From assembly GCA_910578085.1 (NCBI GenBank), contig CAJTPM010000007.1, positions 62,001 through 126,000 of the forward strand: a stretch of DNA of 64,000 nt, read 5' to 3'. The notes under the pieces are model-generated. The model saw only the letters and a list, made by a program, of their open reading frames with translations. It had not been told where the DNA came from and searched no databases. Position numbers and translations under genes: made by a program. The stretch is from an uncultured Lachnospiraceae bacterium (GTDB taxonomy: Bacteria > Bacillota > Clostridia > Lachnospirales > Lachnospiraceae). Positions 33,218 through 42,464 of the stretch are shown here, piece after piece. The stretch's first letter is position 1; each line of letters opens with the position of its first letter.

Positions 33218-34756
33218 ATGACTACCGAAAAAATAAAGTATCCTCTGAAAAATAAACTGATCGTTCTGGTTCTTGTGGCCATGGTCCCGATTCTCTATGT
33301 TGCGATCTATCTGATCGTTTCGCTTCTGAATTATAGCCGTGCCTATGATCAGATCGTCAGCAGTATGACGCTTGCCAATAATTATAATATGAACTTTAAG
33401 GATGAGATGGATGAGAGCCTCTATAAACTGGTAGTCAGCAATGTGACGTTCGATACGATTGATGAGGACGGAACATTAAAAAATCCGTATACGCTGATCG
33501 ATGAACTCAGGAAAGAGGGGAATAACCTGCTTGGGATGACCACGGACAGGGAGAGCAGAGTCTGGCTGCAGAGCCTTTTGCGAAATCTGGATACGCTGGA
33601 AGACAGAGTGGATGATATTCGGGAAAACCAGGAGGCTGAAGGACAGTACGAGAAAAATATAGATATGCTGTACAATGATATTTATATTTTAACAGAACTG
33701 ATACAGGACGATATCCAGTATTATATATACTATCAGACCAGAAGCATCGAGCAGTTGAAAATACAGCTGAATACGGAAGTTGAGCATGTTATCATTATCA
33801 GTGTTTTATTGGGAAGCGGGATTGTTTTTACAGTAATTTTAATTACCGGTGCCATTTTAAACAGTATTACTGAACCGATTCAGGAACTGTGCCGGATTAC
33901 CAGTCAGATCGCGGAAGGAAATTTTTCGGATCGGGCGAAAATGCAGACGGAGGACGAACTGGAGGTACTGTCGGACAGTGTGAACGATATGTCGGAGAAC
34001 CTGGAAGTTATGGTACACCAGATCAAGGAGGATGAGCGCAAAATGCGGCATGCGGAGCTCAGACTCTTACAGGAACAGATCAATCCCCATTTTCTGTATA
34101 ATACTTTGGATACCATTGTCTGGCTGATTGAGGGAGATGATCCGAATAAAGCAGTGGATATGGTGGTGGCGCTCTCAGAATTTTTCAGGCTGGTATTGAG
34201 TAAAGGGAAAGAATATATTACGATCAGCGAGGAAGAACAGCATATCCGGGGTTATCTGGAGATTCAGCAGGCGCGTTATCGTGATATTCTGGATTATGAG
34301 ATCAGCATAGATCCGGCGCTGTACCAGTATAAAATATTGAAACTGACGCTGCAGCCTCTTGTGGAAAACTCCCTGTATCATGGGATCAAATATAAACGGG
34401 CAAAGGGTAAAATATGGATCACTGGAAAGCTGGAACAGGGGAAGGAAAAGAAAGCGGACAGAATTTTACTCTGTGTGGAGGACAATGGTGTCGGTATGGA
34501 AAAGGAAGAGGTAGATCGTCTGCAGACAGAGATCGGTAAACCCTGTAAAGAGACAGAGAAAGGATTCGGCCTTGCCAATGTTAATGAGCGTATCCGTATG
34601 AATTTCGGCATGGAATACGGTATGACAATAGAATCGGAGAAGGGCAGCGGGACAAAGGTGAAGATCGTTATTCCCGCCGTAGAGTTTTGTGGCAAAACGC
34701 CTGGCGAATTGCTGCAGAAGGATGCGGGAGTGGAGAATAAAGGGGAAAACAGATGA
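33218..34756 (+). CDS. YesM-type sensor histidine kinase
   Basis: A 512-residue membrane kinase. The first membrane segment is near residues 15-35 (LVLVAMVPILYVAIYLIVSL) and a second near 190-212 (VIIISVLLGSGIVFTVILI). They enclose an extracytoplasmic sensor of about 150 residues. A HAMP linker follows, then the kinase core INPHFLYNTLDTIVWLIEG with His291, and an ATPase with LVENSLYHGIK and VEDNGVGM. It overlaps the sugar-binding protein by 4 bases and pairs with the regulator at 35823. Together they form a sugar-sensing set like XylFII-LytS-YesN. Confidence 0.92.
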   Translation: MTTEKIKYPLKNKLIVLVLVAMVPILYVAIYLIVSLLNYSRAYDQIVSSMTLANNYNMNFKDEMDESLYKLVVSNVTFDTIDEDGTLKNPYTLIDELRKEGNNLLGMTTDRESRVWLQSLLRNLDTLEDRVDDIRENQEAEGQYEKNIDMLYNDIYILTELIQDDIQYYIYYQTRSIEQLKIQLNTEVEHVIIISVLLGSGIVFTVILITGAILNSITEPIQELCRITSQIAEGNFSDRAKMQTEDELEVLSDSVNDMSENLEVMVHQIKEDERKMRHAELRLLQEQINPHFLYNTLDTIVWLIEGDDPNKAVDMVVALSEFFRLVLSKGKEYITISEEEQHIRGYLEIQQARYRDILDYEISIDPALYQYKILKLTLQPLVENSLYHGIKYKRAKGKIWITGKLEQGKEKKADRILLCVEDNGVGMEKEEVDRLQTEIGKPCKETEKGFGLANVNERIRMNFGMEYGMTIESEKGSGTKVKIVIPAVEFCGKTPGELLQKDAGVENKGENR

Positions 34757-35796
34757 AAAAAACGGTAGGGAAACTGAAAGAACTGATTTTTGGACATGTG
34801 AGTATTTTAATTTTTATGCTGTGTATTGTCCCCTTTGTATTTATAAGTAAAGAACTGTTTCAGGGAATCGAAGTGGAGCAGGCGCCTTCGGAATCTGAGG
34901 ATCTAATCGTAGTGGGTGTTTCACAGCTTGGCAGCGAATCCGACTGGCGGACAGCGCATACGCTCTCCATTCAGAATACGCTGACAAAAGATGCGGGTTA
35001 TTTTCTGAATTTTAATAATGCCAGGCAGATACAGGAAAATCAGATCAAGGCGATCCGCAGCTTTGTATCCCAGCGGGTAGACTATATTGTATTTGCGCCA
35101 CTTGTGGAAACAGGCTGGGAAACGGTATTACAGGAGGCGAAAGATGCAGGGATTCCGGTGATTCTGATTGACCGTATGGTAGAGGTAAAGGATGATTCTC
35201 TCTATACAACATGGATCGGAACGGATGCGGAGGAAGAAGGCAGGAAGGCAGGAAGATGGCTGGAGCGATACCTGCGGGAAGTAAACAGACAATCGGAGGC
35301 GATCAATATTGTAGTATTGCAGGGAACACTGGGTTCTACAGCGGAGATCGGCAGGACGGAAGGCTTTGAGGAAATTGCTTCCCATCATGACAACTGGAAC
35401 ATTCTTGAATCAGCTACGGGGGAATTTACGGCTACCAGAGGAAAGGAAGTCATGCAGCAGATGCTGCGCCGCTATCCGGATATTGATGTACTGGTATCCC
35501 AGAATGACGATATGACCATGGGGGCCATTGAAGCGATGCAGGAGGCCGGTGTCAGTTTCGGGGAGTATGGGGAAGTCACGGTTATTTCATTTGATGCCAT
35601 TCATGATGCCCTGGAACTGGTGAATGACGGAAAAATCAATGTGGATATCGAATGTAATCCGGTACAGGGTGATTATATAGATAAAATCATACAGAAACTG
35701 GAGAACGGAGAAACGGTAGAAAAAAGTTATATTGTCAGAGAGAATGTATTTACAAAAGATAATGTGGCAGAAGTTTTGGATAACAGGACATATTAG
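34753..35796 (+). CDS. membrane-anchored sugar-binding sensor protein (YtfQ/RbsB-like)
   Basis: A 347-residue type-I periplasmic binding protein. It has an uncleaved-looking N-terminal membrane anchor (VSILIFMLCIVPFVFISKEL) without a lipobox Cys. The domain has VGVSQLGSESDWRTAHTLSI, VDYIVFAPLVETGWETVLQE and IPVILIDRMVEVKDD. It is closely similar to the transporter-type protein at 46807 (both have GxESDWRxAxT and GWDTVLQEAxDAGIPV-type blocks). With no permease in the operon, it probably presents a sugar to the kinase. This function is inferred. Confidence 0.85.
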   Translation: MKKTVGKLKELIFGHVSILIFMLCIVPFVFISKELFQGIEVEQAPSESEDLIVVGVSQLGSESDWRTAHTLSIQNTLTKDAGYFLNFNNARQIQENQIKAIRSFVSQRVDYIVFAPLVETGWETVLQEAKDAGIPVILIDRMVEVKDDSLYTTWIGTDAEEEGRKAGRWLERYLREVNRQSEAINIVVLQGTLGSTAEIGRTEGFEEIASHHDNWNILESATGEFTATRGKEVMQQMLRRYPDIDVLVSQNDDMTMGAIEAMQEAGVSFGEYGEVTVISFDAIHDALELVNDGKINVDIECNPVQGDYIDKIIQKLENGETVEKSYIVRENVFTKDNVAEVLDNRTY

Positions 35797-35822
35797 GATG
35801 TTTTAACAGGGAGAGCAGGCAG

Positions 35823-37443
35823 ATGTTAAAAGTATTTTTGGTGGAAGATGAGAGTATTGTCAGAGAAGGATTGAAAAATAATATTCCCTGGCAGGAATAC
35901 GGTTATCAGTTTATGGGAGAGGCAAGCGATGGTGAGATGGCATTGCCGATGATCCGGAAAGTTCGTCCGGATGTGCTGATTACGGATATCAAAATGCCGT
36001 TTATGGATGGACTGGCGCTCAGCCAGATTGTAACGCAGGAGATACCGGATATCAGAATTATTATTATCAGCGGTTACGATGAGTTTGAGTATGCCCAGCG
36101 GGCGATCCGTGTGGGCGTGGAACAGTATCTGCTCAAGCCTGTTACAAGGGGAGCTTTGAGGAAAGTACTTCTGGAGATCCGGGAAAAAATTGAAAATGAA
36201 AGAGAGCAGAAAAACTATCTGGAGACCTTTCAGAATGAAATGAAAGAATATGAGGAATATTCCCGCAGAAATTTTCTGGAAAAAGTTTTCGGGGGGGGTA
36301 CTCTCAGTACAGCAGATCTACGAGGAAGCGGCAAAAATTTCACTGGAACTGGGTGGGCCCTGCTATAATCTCGTGCTGCTGAATCTGCAGGTAAAGAGAC
36401 AGAATACGGAGTTTGGCGCACCGGAGCCGGAAGGCTTTGGCAGAATACGGGAAGAGCTCTTTCGATATTTCATGAGATTTCCCGAATATCTGGTGTTCCG
36501 CTGGAATATCAGTCTGTTTGGAGTTCTGATAAAAGGAGAGGCGGCACAGATGGAAGAGATGAAAGAACGCTGTGTACGCAATATGGAAAGGATCTGTTCG
36601 GGGGAAGAATTTTTCATGGAGTGGTATGTAGCGGCAGGGGAACCGGTAGAGAGGCTTTCTCTTTTGCCGGAATGCTATACAAAGGTAAATCATATTTTAG
36701 CTCATCGTTTTTTTAATCCAAAACAGCATATTCTGACAGAAAAAGATACAGAGGGATTTCTAGCGGGGAATGACACGAAAAGCTTTGATTCAGTGGACAG
36801 CGCCAAGGTGAATCCGGAGATTATTCAGGGATTTTTGAGAGAAGGAAAGCGGGAGGAACTGGGAGATTTTATAAATGGCTATCTGGCAGGGGTGAAAGAT
36901 GCACTGGAGTCCCGGCTTTTCCGAGATTATCTGTTACTCAATATACGTTTTACGATCATCAGTTATATGGATAGTCTGGGGGTAGACAAGCAGGATTTTC
37001 TGCCGGAAGATGAGTATGACAGGGTGCAGGAGGTAGCCGTAAACAGCAGGGATATATATGAGTATATGCGGGAGCTGTTAGAGAGGGTGCTGACGCTTCG
37101 GGATAAAGAGAGTGAGAATCAGGGCAGGCGAGTAGTGAAAAAGGGATTGGAATACATTGAGGAGAATTTCAGTGAAGAGTCTCTTTCTTTAAATAGTGTG
37201 GCCGGTGCCATCGGTGTCAGCAGCAACTATTTCAGCAGTGTATTCAGTCAGGAAATGCAGATGACATTCATTGAATATGTGACGAAAAAACGAATGGAAA
37301 AAGCAAAAAGGCTGTTGCGGCAGACAGAAAAGCATTCCGGGGAGATTGCGGCTGAAGTGGGCTATAAGGATCCCCATTATTTCAGTTTTGTCTTTAAAAA
37401 GACTGTTGGATGTACGCCCAGGGAATACCGGAATGGAAAGTAG
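35823..37443 (+). pseudogene. AraC-type response regulator interrupted by a frameshift at an 8-G run
   Basis: Two frames make one regulator. 35823-36368 gives the receiver (VFLVEDESIVREGLKNNIPW, phospho-acceptor Asp55 in VLITDIKMPFMDG, and LKPVTRGALRKVL). From 36299 the next frame continues with YEEAAKISLELGGPCYNL and ends in an AraC helix-turn-helix pair (LNSVAGAIGVSSNYFSSVF, and GEIAAEVGYKDPHYFSFVF). The shift falls at eight Gs at 36291-36298; seven would restore one protein of 539 residues or so. It may be a true mutation, a phase-variable tract or a base-calling error. The separate second frame has an internal ATG at 36250 but lacks a ribosome site. Confidence 0.85.
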
Positions 37444-37499
37444 AATTTTCTGCAAAGACAGGTCTGACGGTGGTGAAGGCGGAGAAAGGACACCGAAGT

Positions 37500-38582
37500 T
37501 TAAACTGGTACAGATCTGCAGCTGCGCTTTACGGTAAGATGCCAGGATAGTTTCTGGGATGAGACCGAAGAACCTTTCATCAGTTTTATCAGCATCTGCG
37601 CTGCGGTGGATCCCATTTCGTGGTTTTTGTGGGATAAGGAGGTGAGCTGCGTGGAGGAAAGCTCACTGAGATAGGTGTTGTCAAAGCAGACAACACTGAC
37701 GTCTTCGGGTACCCGCAGATTTTTACAGGTAAGTTCTTTCATAAGCCAATAGGCAATTTCGTCGTTGTAGCAGACAACAGCAGTAGCATCTTTTAACTGT
37801 TTTAAAATAAATTCGGATAAAAAAGCAGTATCCTGCCTTTTTTGCAGCGAGGCAAGCTGGACGGTATCATAGAAGCCGATGCATTCTTCACAAAAAGGTA
37901 GATTCTCATCTCGCAGAGCGGATAAAAATCCAAAATATCGTTCAATACCCTGGACATCATCTCTTTTAAAGATACCTGCGATTTTTCTGTGCCCAAGGGT
38001 GGAAAGGTATTTTCCAAGATAGTATCCACCCCCGTAGTTATCGTCTTTTATAAAGGGATAATCAGGCATGTTGCTGTAGTTTCCATGAAAAAACACAACA
38101 GAAGTCCCCTTGTCGGCAAGACGGTCGTAGAGGTCGTGATTTGGTGTTGGCATGCAGGTTTTGCATCCTTCACTTAAAATACCGCGGACAGGATTTTCCA
38201 GTAACTGCTGCAAAATCATACGTTCTGTGGAGATCTGATTATCCGTAATATGGACAGTGAAGGAAAAACCTGCTTCCTGCAGCGTGTTCCGCATATCCGC
38301 AAGGAGGCCGGGGTAAATATATTCTGTGTCGGAGCAGACTAAAACGGCTACAGTATTTTTTTCCTCTTTTCCGTATAACCCAGTGGTATAGGAACCGCTT
38401 CCCTGACGTTTTTCTATCAGGTGTTCTGCCTCAAGAACAGAGAGAGCCTTTCTGACAGTTTGACGGCTGATACCGTATTTCTGACACAGGGCAGCTTCCG
38501 TGGGAAGTTTAAAAGTGTCACCGGCATTTTCTTCTATGAGATTTTTCAACAGATCGGCAAGCTTACTGTATTTTGTGGACAT
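37500..38582 (-). CDS. GntR/LacI-hybrid regulator (AraR-like)
   Basis: A 360-residue repressor-type protein. Residues 1-70 are a GntR winged helix (FKLPTEAALCQKYGISRQTV and LEAEHLIEKRQGSGSY). Residues 75-350 are a LacI-type sugar-binding domain (VAVLVCSDTEYIYPGLLADM, and VSVVCFDNTYLSELSSTQLT). AraR of B. subtilis has this build. ATG 38582 on the minus strand follows AGGAGGAAAG. It is divergent from the ABC/frl-like operon and may control it; the sugar sensed is not known. Confidence 0.9.
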   Translation of the reverse strand: MSTKYSKLADLLKNLIEENAGDTFKLPTEAALCQKYGISRQTVRKALSVLEAEHLIEKRQGSGSYTTGLYGKEEKNTVAVLVCSDTEYIYPGLLADMRNTLQEAGFSFTVHITDNQISTERMILQQLLENPVRGILSEGCKTCMPTPNHDLYDRLADKGTSVVFFHGNYSNMPDYPFIKDDNYGGGYYLGKYLSTLGHRKIAGIFKRDDVQGIERYFGFLSALRDENLPFCEECIGFYDTVQLASLQKRQDTAFLSEFILKQLKDATAVVCYNDEIAYWLMKELTCKNLRVPEDVSVVCFDNTYLSELSSTQLTSLSHKNHEMGSTAAQMLIKLMKGSSVSSQKLSWHLTVKRSCRSVPV

Positions 38583-38618
38583 TTCAACTTTCCTCCAGGT
38601 GCAGAACAGATTCCTTTT

Positions 38619-38648
38619 ATTATAAACTTTTTTGGCCGGCAGAATCAA
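38619..38648 (-). promoter_or_regulatory. promoter of AraR-like regulator
   Basis: On the minus strand TTGATT (38648-38643), 18 bases, TATAAT (38624-38619). It lies 37 bases before the regulator start, in the 328-base divergent control region that also holds the promoter and operators of the operon at 38911. Confidence 0.65.
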
Positions 38649-38706
38649 TCTGATTTTTGTGTATTTTTACTGAAATTTTATCTGGAATTTTGCACATAAT
38701 TATGAA

Positions 38707-38735
38707 TTGACAAAAAAGGAGAGGAAAAATATAAT
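38707..38735 (+). promoter_or_regulatory. strong promoter of ABC/frl-like operon
   Basis: TTGACA (38707-38712), 17 bases, TATAAT (38730-38735), a perfect consensus. Operator 1 begins 4 bases after the -10 box and would cover the start of transcription. Confidence 0.88.
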
Positions 38736-38739
38736 AAAA

Positions 38740-38755
38740 GAGTAAACGATTACTC
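38740..38755 (+). promoter_or_regulatory. LacI-type operator 1
   Basis: GAGTAAACGATTACTC is a near-palindrome with the core GTAAACGATTAC, the form of LacI-family operators with a central CG. It overlaps the transcription start. The LacI regulator at 45388 is a likely binder. Confidence 0.75.
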
Positions 38756-38801
38756 AAAAATATAAATACGCTCTTAAAAGGGCGGTTATTTTATCCCGGT
38801 T

Positions 38802-38817
38802 GAGTAAACGATTACCC
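38802..38817 (+). promoter_or_regulatory. LacI-type operator 2
   Basis: GAGTAAACGATTACCC repeats operator 1 with two changes at the end. The centre is 62 bp downstream, close to six helix turns, so the two could be bridged by one tetramer with a DNA loop. Confidence 0.72.
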
Positions 38818-38910
38818 AACGAGACAATTTTTGGTGATCACAGGAAAAGGAGGGAAGAATAAGAGAAGTAGTATGGCAGTTGTAAATGAGTAGCAGAGAG
38901 GCATGATGTA

Positions 38911-40389
38911 ATGATGGGTGATTATGTATTGCAAATGAAAGAAGTGTCAAAAAGTTTTGGGGGAGTACATGCTCTCAAAGAGGTTGACCTGAATTTGAGG
39001 AAAGGAGAGGTACTTTGTTTAGTCGGAGAAAATGGAGCCGGAAAATCCACCCTGATGAAAATTTTATCCGGTGTGCTTACTCCTGATAAAGGAGAGATCA
39101 TATTGAAGGGAGAAAAAATGTCCATTCGGAATCCGGCTGAGGCCTATAGGGCGGGGATCAGTATCGTACATCAGGAACTGATTCAGATACCGTCCATGAG
39201 CGTGGCGGAAAATATCTATCTCGGACGATATGACACAAAAGGTGGTTTTATCAGTTTCAGAAAACTTGTGGAGCGGACAGAAGAACTGATGGAAAAACTG
39301 GATATTTATTTTGATCCGGAGAGCAGGCTTTCCACTTACAGCGTTGCGCAGAGACAGCTGATAGAAATATTAAAAGCGTTGTCTTACGATGCATCTATTA
39401 TTATTTTTGATGAACCTACCGCTGCGCTGACAACGGATGAGTCGGAACTTTTGTATAAGATCATCCGCAGGTTGAAAAAAGAAGGCCTTTCCGTCATTTT
39501 CATTTCCCACCGGATGGATGATATTTTTGCAGTGGGAGACCGGCTTTTATGTCTGAAGGATGGGGAGGTTTCCGGAGAGGCTGACGTAAAGGAGATTACT
39601 GTTCCGGAAATCATCAGAATGATGGTGGGACGGGAATTTTCCAGAGAACAGAAAAAGGAGAGAGAACAGACGAAAGAGGTTATATTCTCGGTACAGAATC
39701 TCACAAATAAAAAACTGCAGGATATCAGTTTTGATTTGAATAAAGGGGAAGTGCTGGGAATAGGCGGATTGATCGACGCCGGGAGAACGGAAGTATTGCG
39801 GGCTGTTTTCGGTATTGATCCCTGCGGGGGGACGATGTTTTTTGAGGGAAAACCGATCTGTAATAAAAGTCCCAGGGATGCCATAGCAAACGGTTTCTCC
39901 TTTGTGCCGGAGGACAGAAAGGATCAGGGGCTGATCCTTATGGCGGATATCCTGTCAAATGTGGAATTAAATATCCTGAAGAAAGTGTCCTGCGGGGGAT
40001 TTATGATTCGGCAAAAAGAGACAGGAATGGTCAACAGTTTTGTGGAAAAGCTGGAGATTAAGGCCAGAAATATTTTTACACGAGTCGGGATGCTCAGCGG
40101 CGGCAACCAGCAAAAAGTGGTCATAGCCAAAAGCCTTTCTTCTGAGCCCAGAATCGTTTTGCTGGACGAACCTACCAGAGGAGTGGATGTGGGAGCGAAA
40201 GCGGAGATATACAGTATTATTGAAACGCTTGTGGCAAATGGTGTCTCCGTGATTATGGTTTCCTCGGAACTGCCGGAACTTATCAGCATCAGCGACCGTA
40301 TCATGGTGATGCGGGAGGGCAGGATGACGGGAATTATGGACGCGAAAGAGGCTACGGAAGAGAAAATTATGGAGATGGCGGTAAATTGA
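38911..40389 (+). CDS. sugar ABC transporter ATPase (RbsA/MglA-like)
   Basis: A 492-residue protein with two ABC domains, as in ribose/galactose importers. The first has Walker A GENGAGKST and Walker B IIIFDEPTAALT; the second has a degenerate Walker A (GLIDAGRTE) and the signature LSGGNQQKVVIAKSL with Walker B VLLDEPTRGVD. It energises import with the permease and binding protein that follow. ATG 38911 or 38914 is possible; neither has a strong ribosome site. First gene of the operon. Confidence 0.93.
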   Translation: MMGDYVLQMKEVSKSFGGVHALKEVDLNLRKGEVLCLVGENGAGKSTLMKILSGVLTPDKGEIILKGEKMSIRNPAEAYRAGISIVHQELIQIPSMSVAENIYLGRYDTKGGFISFRKLVERTEELMEKLDIYFDPESRLSTYSVAQRQLIEILKALSYDASIIIFDEPTAALTTDESELLYKIIRRLKKEGLSVIFISHRMDDIFAVGDRLLCLKDGEVSGEADVKEITVPEIIRMMVGREFSREQKKEREQTKEVIFSVQNLTNKKLQDISFDLNKGEVLGIGGLIDAGRTEVLRAVFGIDPCGGTMFFEGKPICNKSPRDAIANGFSFVPEDRKDQGLILMADILSNVELNILKKVSCGGFMIRQKETGMVNSFVEKLEIKARNIFTRVGMLSGGNQQKVVIAKSLSSEPRIVLLDEPTRGVDVGAKAEIYSIIETLVANGVSVIMVSSELPELISISDRIMVMREGRMTGIMDAKEATEEKIMEMAVN

Positions 40390-40403
40390 CAGGAGACAGG
40401 AAA

Positions 40404-41405
40404 GTGAATAAGAAAAAAGAGTCAAAAAACAATATATTTAATGCCATAGTGCGAAATCCAAATTCTATGGGACTGTTTGGTATTATCTGCATGATCATTA
40501 CGTTTGCTGTTGTGGTACAGCTCAGCAACAGTGTATTTCTATCCAGAGAGAATATGTTCAATATTTTAAAACAGGTAGTTACTTACGGGTTACTGGCAAT
40601 AGCGATGGCAGTCCCGTTAATTAACGGAAATTTTGATATGTCCATTTCTGCCAGCGCCGCTCTGTCCGGTATGATAGCGGCAATATTGACTACTGCCGGC
40701 TTTGCAGGAATAAAAATGGGTTTTGCTTTGGCTGTGTTCCTTTCGGTTTGTGTATGCGCGCTGGTAGGACTGATCAACGGGCTGATCGTGACATATACCA
40801 GAATTTCACCGTTTATCGTCACGCTGGGGACGCAGACAGCAGTGAAGGGGATCGTTTATATTATCTGCAAAAATAAGGCGGTAGGAGGCCTGGGAGAGAC
40901 ATTTACTTTTTTGGGTTTCGGCAGTGTAGCCGGTGTTCCGGTGTCGGTTCTTATTCTTCTCGCTGTTTTTGTGATTATGGGGATTGTGCTTCGCAAAACT
41001 ACCTTTGGAAGAAAAATTTATGCCAATGGCGGAAACTATACGGCAGCTTATTATTCGGGAATTGACGTAAAGCGGACAAGAGTGCTGGCGTATGTGGTGA
41101 GCGGTATGATCTCCGCAATTGCCGGAATTTTACTGACGGCACGTTCCGGTTCCGCTCAGCCCACGGCGGCAGAAGGGTATGAGGCGACGGCAATTTCAAT
41201 CTGTGCCATGGGCGGTGTAGCAATGCATGGCGGAGATGGTTCTGTGACCGGCATATTGTTGGGAGCGATCATGATGGGCATGATAAGCAACGGTATGAAT
41301 CTGATGAGAATAGGTTCTAACTGGCAGTATGTAGTGAGAGGCGTTATTTTGATTGTCGCCGTATTTTATTCCCAGGTCATTGGGGATAAAGCGGCTAAAA
41401 AATAA
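40404..41405 (+). CDS. sugar ABC transporter permease (RbsC-like)
   Basis: A 333-residue membrane protein of the branched-chain/ribose permease type. It has LLAIAMAVPLINGNFDMSIS (the LTGGIDLSV-like block), IVTYTRISPFIVTLGTQTAV and RKTTFGRKIYANGGNYTAAY, typical of RbsC/AraH. I chose GTG 40404, which follows AGGAGACAGGAAA; a TTG at 40386 overlapping the ATPase is also possible. It forms the channel of the importer. Confidence 0.92.
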   Translation: MNKKKESKNNIFNAIVRNPNSMGLFGIICMIITFAVVVQLSNSVFLSRENMFNILKQVVTYGLLAIAMAVPLINGNFDMSISASAALSGMIAAILTTAGFAGIKMGFALAVFLSVCVCALVGLINGLIVTYTRISPFIVTLGTQTAVKGIVYIICKNKAVGGLGETFTFLGFGSVAGVPVSVLILLAVFVIMGIVLRKTTFGRKIYANGGNYTAAYYSGIDVKRTRVLAYVVSGMISAIAGILLTARSGSAQPTAAEGYEATAISICAMGGVAMHGGDGSVTGILLGAIMMGMISNGMNLMRIGSNWQYVVRGVILIVAVFYSQVIGDKAAKK

Positions 41406-41426
41406 ACAAAAAAGGAGGATGGCAGT

Positions 41427-42455
41427 ATGAAGAAACTAACAGCAACTATTTTAACTGCAGCCCTGGCATTTGGGCTTATGGCCTGTGGAAGTGAGAGCGC
41501 GGAGCCAAAAAAGCCGGAGGCGGAGACAGCACCGGAAACAGTACAGGAGGCAGAACCGGAAGGGGAAGAGGATAAGAAAGTGATCGCAGTTTTACCCCAG
41601 TCAATGGCTCAGGAGTTTGGCGCTGATGTTGTTTCGGCAGTGGAGAAAGCGTGTGATTCCTACGGATATGAATGTATCGTGCTGGATCCTGACCTGGATC
41701 TGAGCACACAGATCAGTATGATGGAAGACTTGATCGTGCAGAAGGTGGACGGCTGTATTTTCTCAGCCATCGATACGACTTCCATGGGAGCTATTGTAGA
41801 AGAGCTGAAAAACGCAGGGATCAAGGTAGTGGACTTTGACTGTACCGTGGATGAGGGAAATGCGGATGCCAGCATCAAGAGCGACGACTATCAGGGCGGA
41901 TATCTGGCGGCCAGTATTCTGATGGAGAAAGTAAATGATCCGCAGGCAACGATAATTGTTTATGGAACCTCTTCCACTATCGGTACGGGTTATCTGAGGA
42001 ATTCAGGGTTTCATGCTTATATGGAAGAAAATTATCCGGATGTGACAATTGTAGAGACAAGACCATCAGAAGGCGCAGGCACGAGAGACGGCTGCCGCAC
42101 CTGGGCGGTGGACATGCTGACAGCATATCCGGAGGCGAAAGGGTTTTTCACTTTTTATGGCGACGGGGCGATCGGAACGTACTTTGGCGTAAAGGACAAT
42201 GGCCGTGAAGATATCACGATAGTGGGATATGATGCCAGTGCGGAACAACAGGAGATCATGATCGCCGACGGAAGCGGCTGCATTTTACAGGCGTCTGTGG
42301 CGCAGTATCCGAAAATGATGGGCAGAATGGCTGTAGAGACGATGAAGGAGCTTTTTGAGGGCACTTATACAAAAGAAGGTGCGGAAGACATTATATACAT
42401 TGAACCAGGTGTATTAAAAGCGGAAGAAGCTGAAAATTATGAGGAAAAGGAGTAA
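41427..42455 (+). CDS. sugar-binding lipoprotein of ABC importer
   Basis: A 342-residue type-I binding protein with a lipoprotein signal (LTAAL...LMACGS; Cys20), an acidic Pro/Glu linker to about residue 50, then the binding domain with VIAVLPQSMAQEFGADVVSA, KVDGCIFSAIDTTSMGAIV and ITIVGYDASAEQQEIMIADG. It delivers the ligand to the two preceding genes. GGAGG lies before the ATG at 41427. The neighbours suggest an Amadori-type sugar (fructoselysine-like), not shown by this protein alone. Confidence 0.92.
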   Translation: MKKLTATILTAALAFGLMACGSESAEPKKPEAETAPETVQEAEPEGEEDKKVIAVLPQSMAQEFGADVVSAVEKACDSYGYECIVLDPDLDLSTQISMMEDLIVQKVDGCIFSAIDTTSMGAIVEELKNAGIKVVDFDCTVDEGNADASIKSDDYQGGYLAASILMEKVNDPQATIIVYGTSSTIGTGYLRNSGFHAYMEENYPDVTIVETRPSEGAGTRDGCRTWAVDMLTAYPEAKGFFTFYGDGAIGTYFGVKDNGREDITIVGYDASAEQQEIMIADGSGCILQASVAQYPKMMGRMAVETMKELFEGTYTKEGAEDIIYIEPGVLKAEEAENYEEKE

Positions 42456-42464
42456 AAAGAAAAA

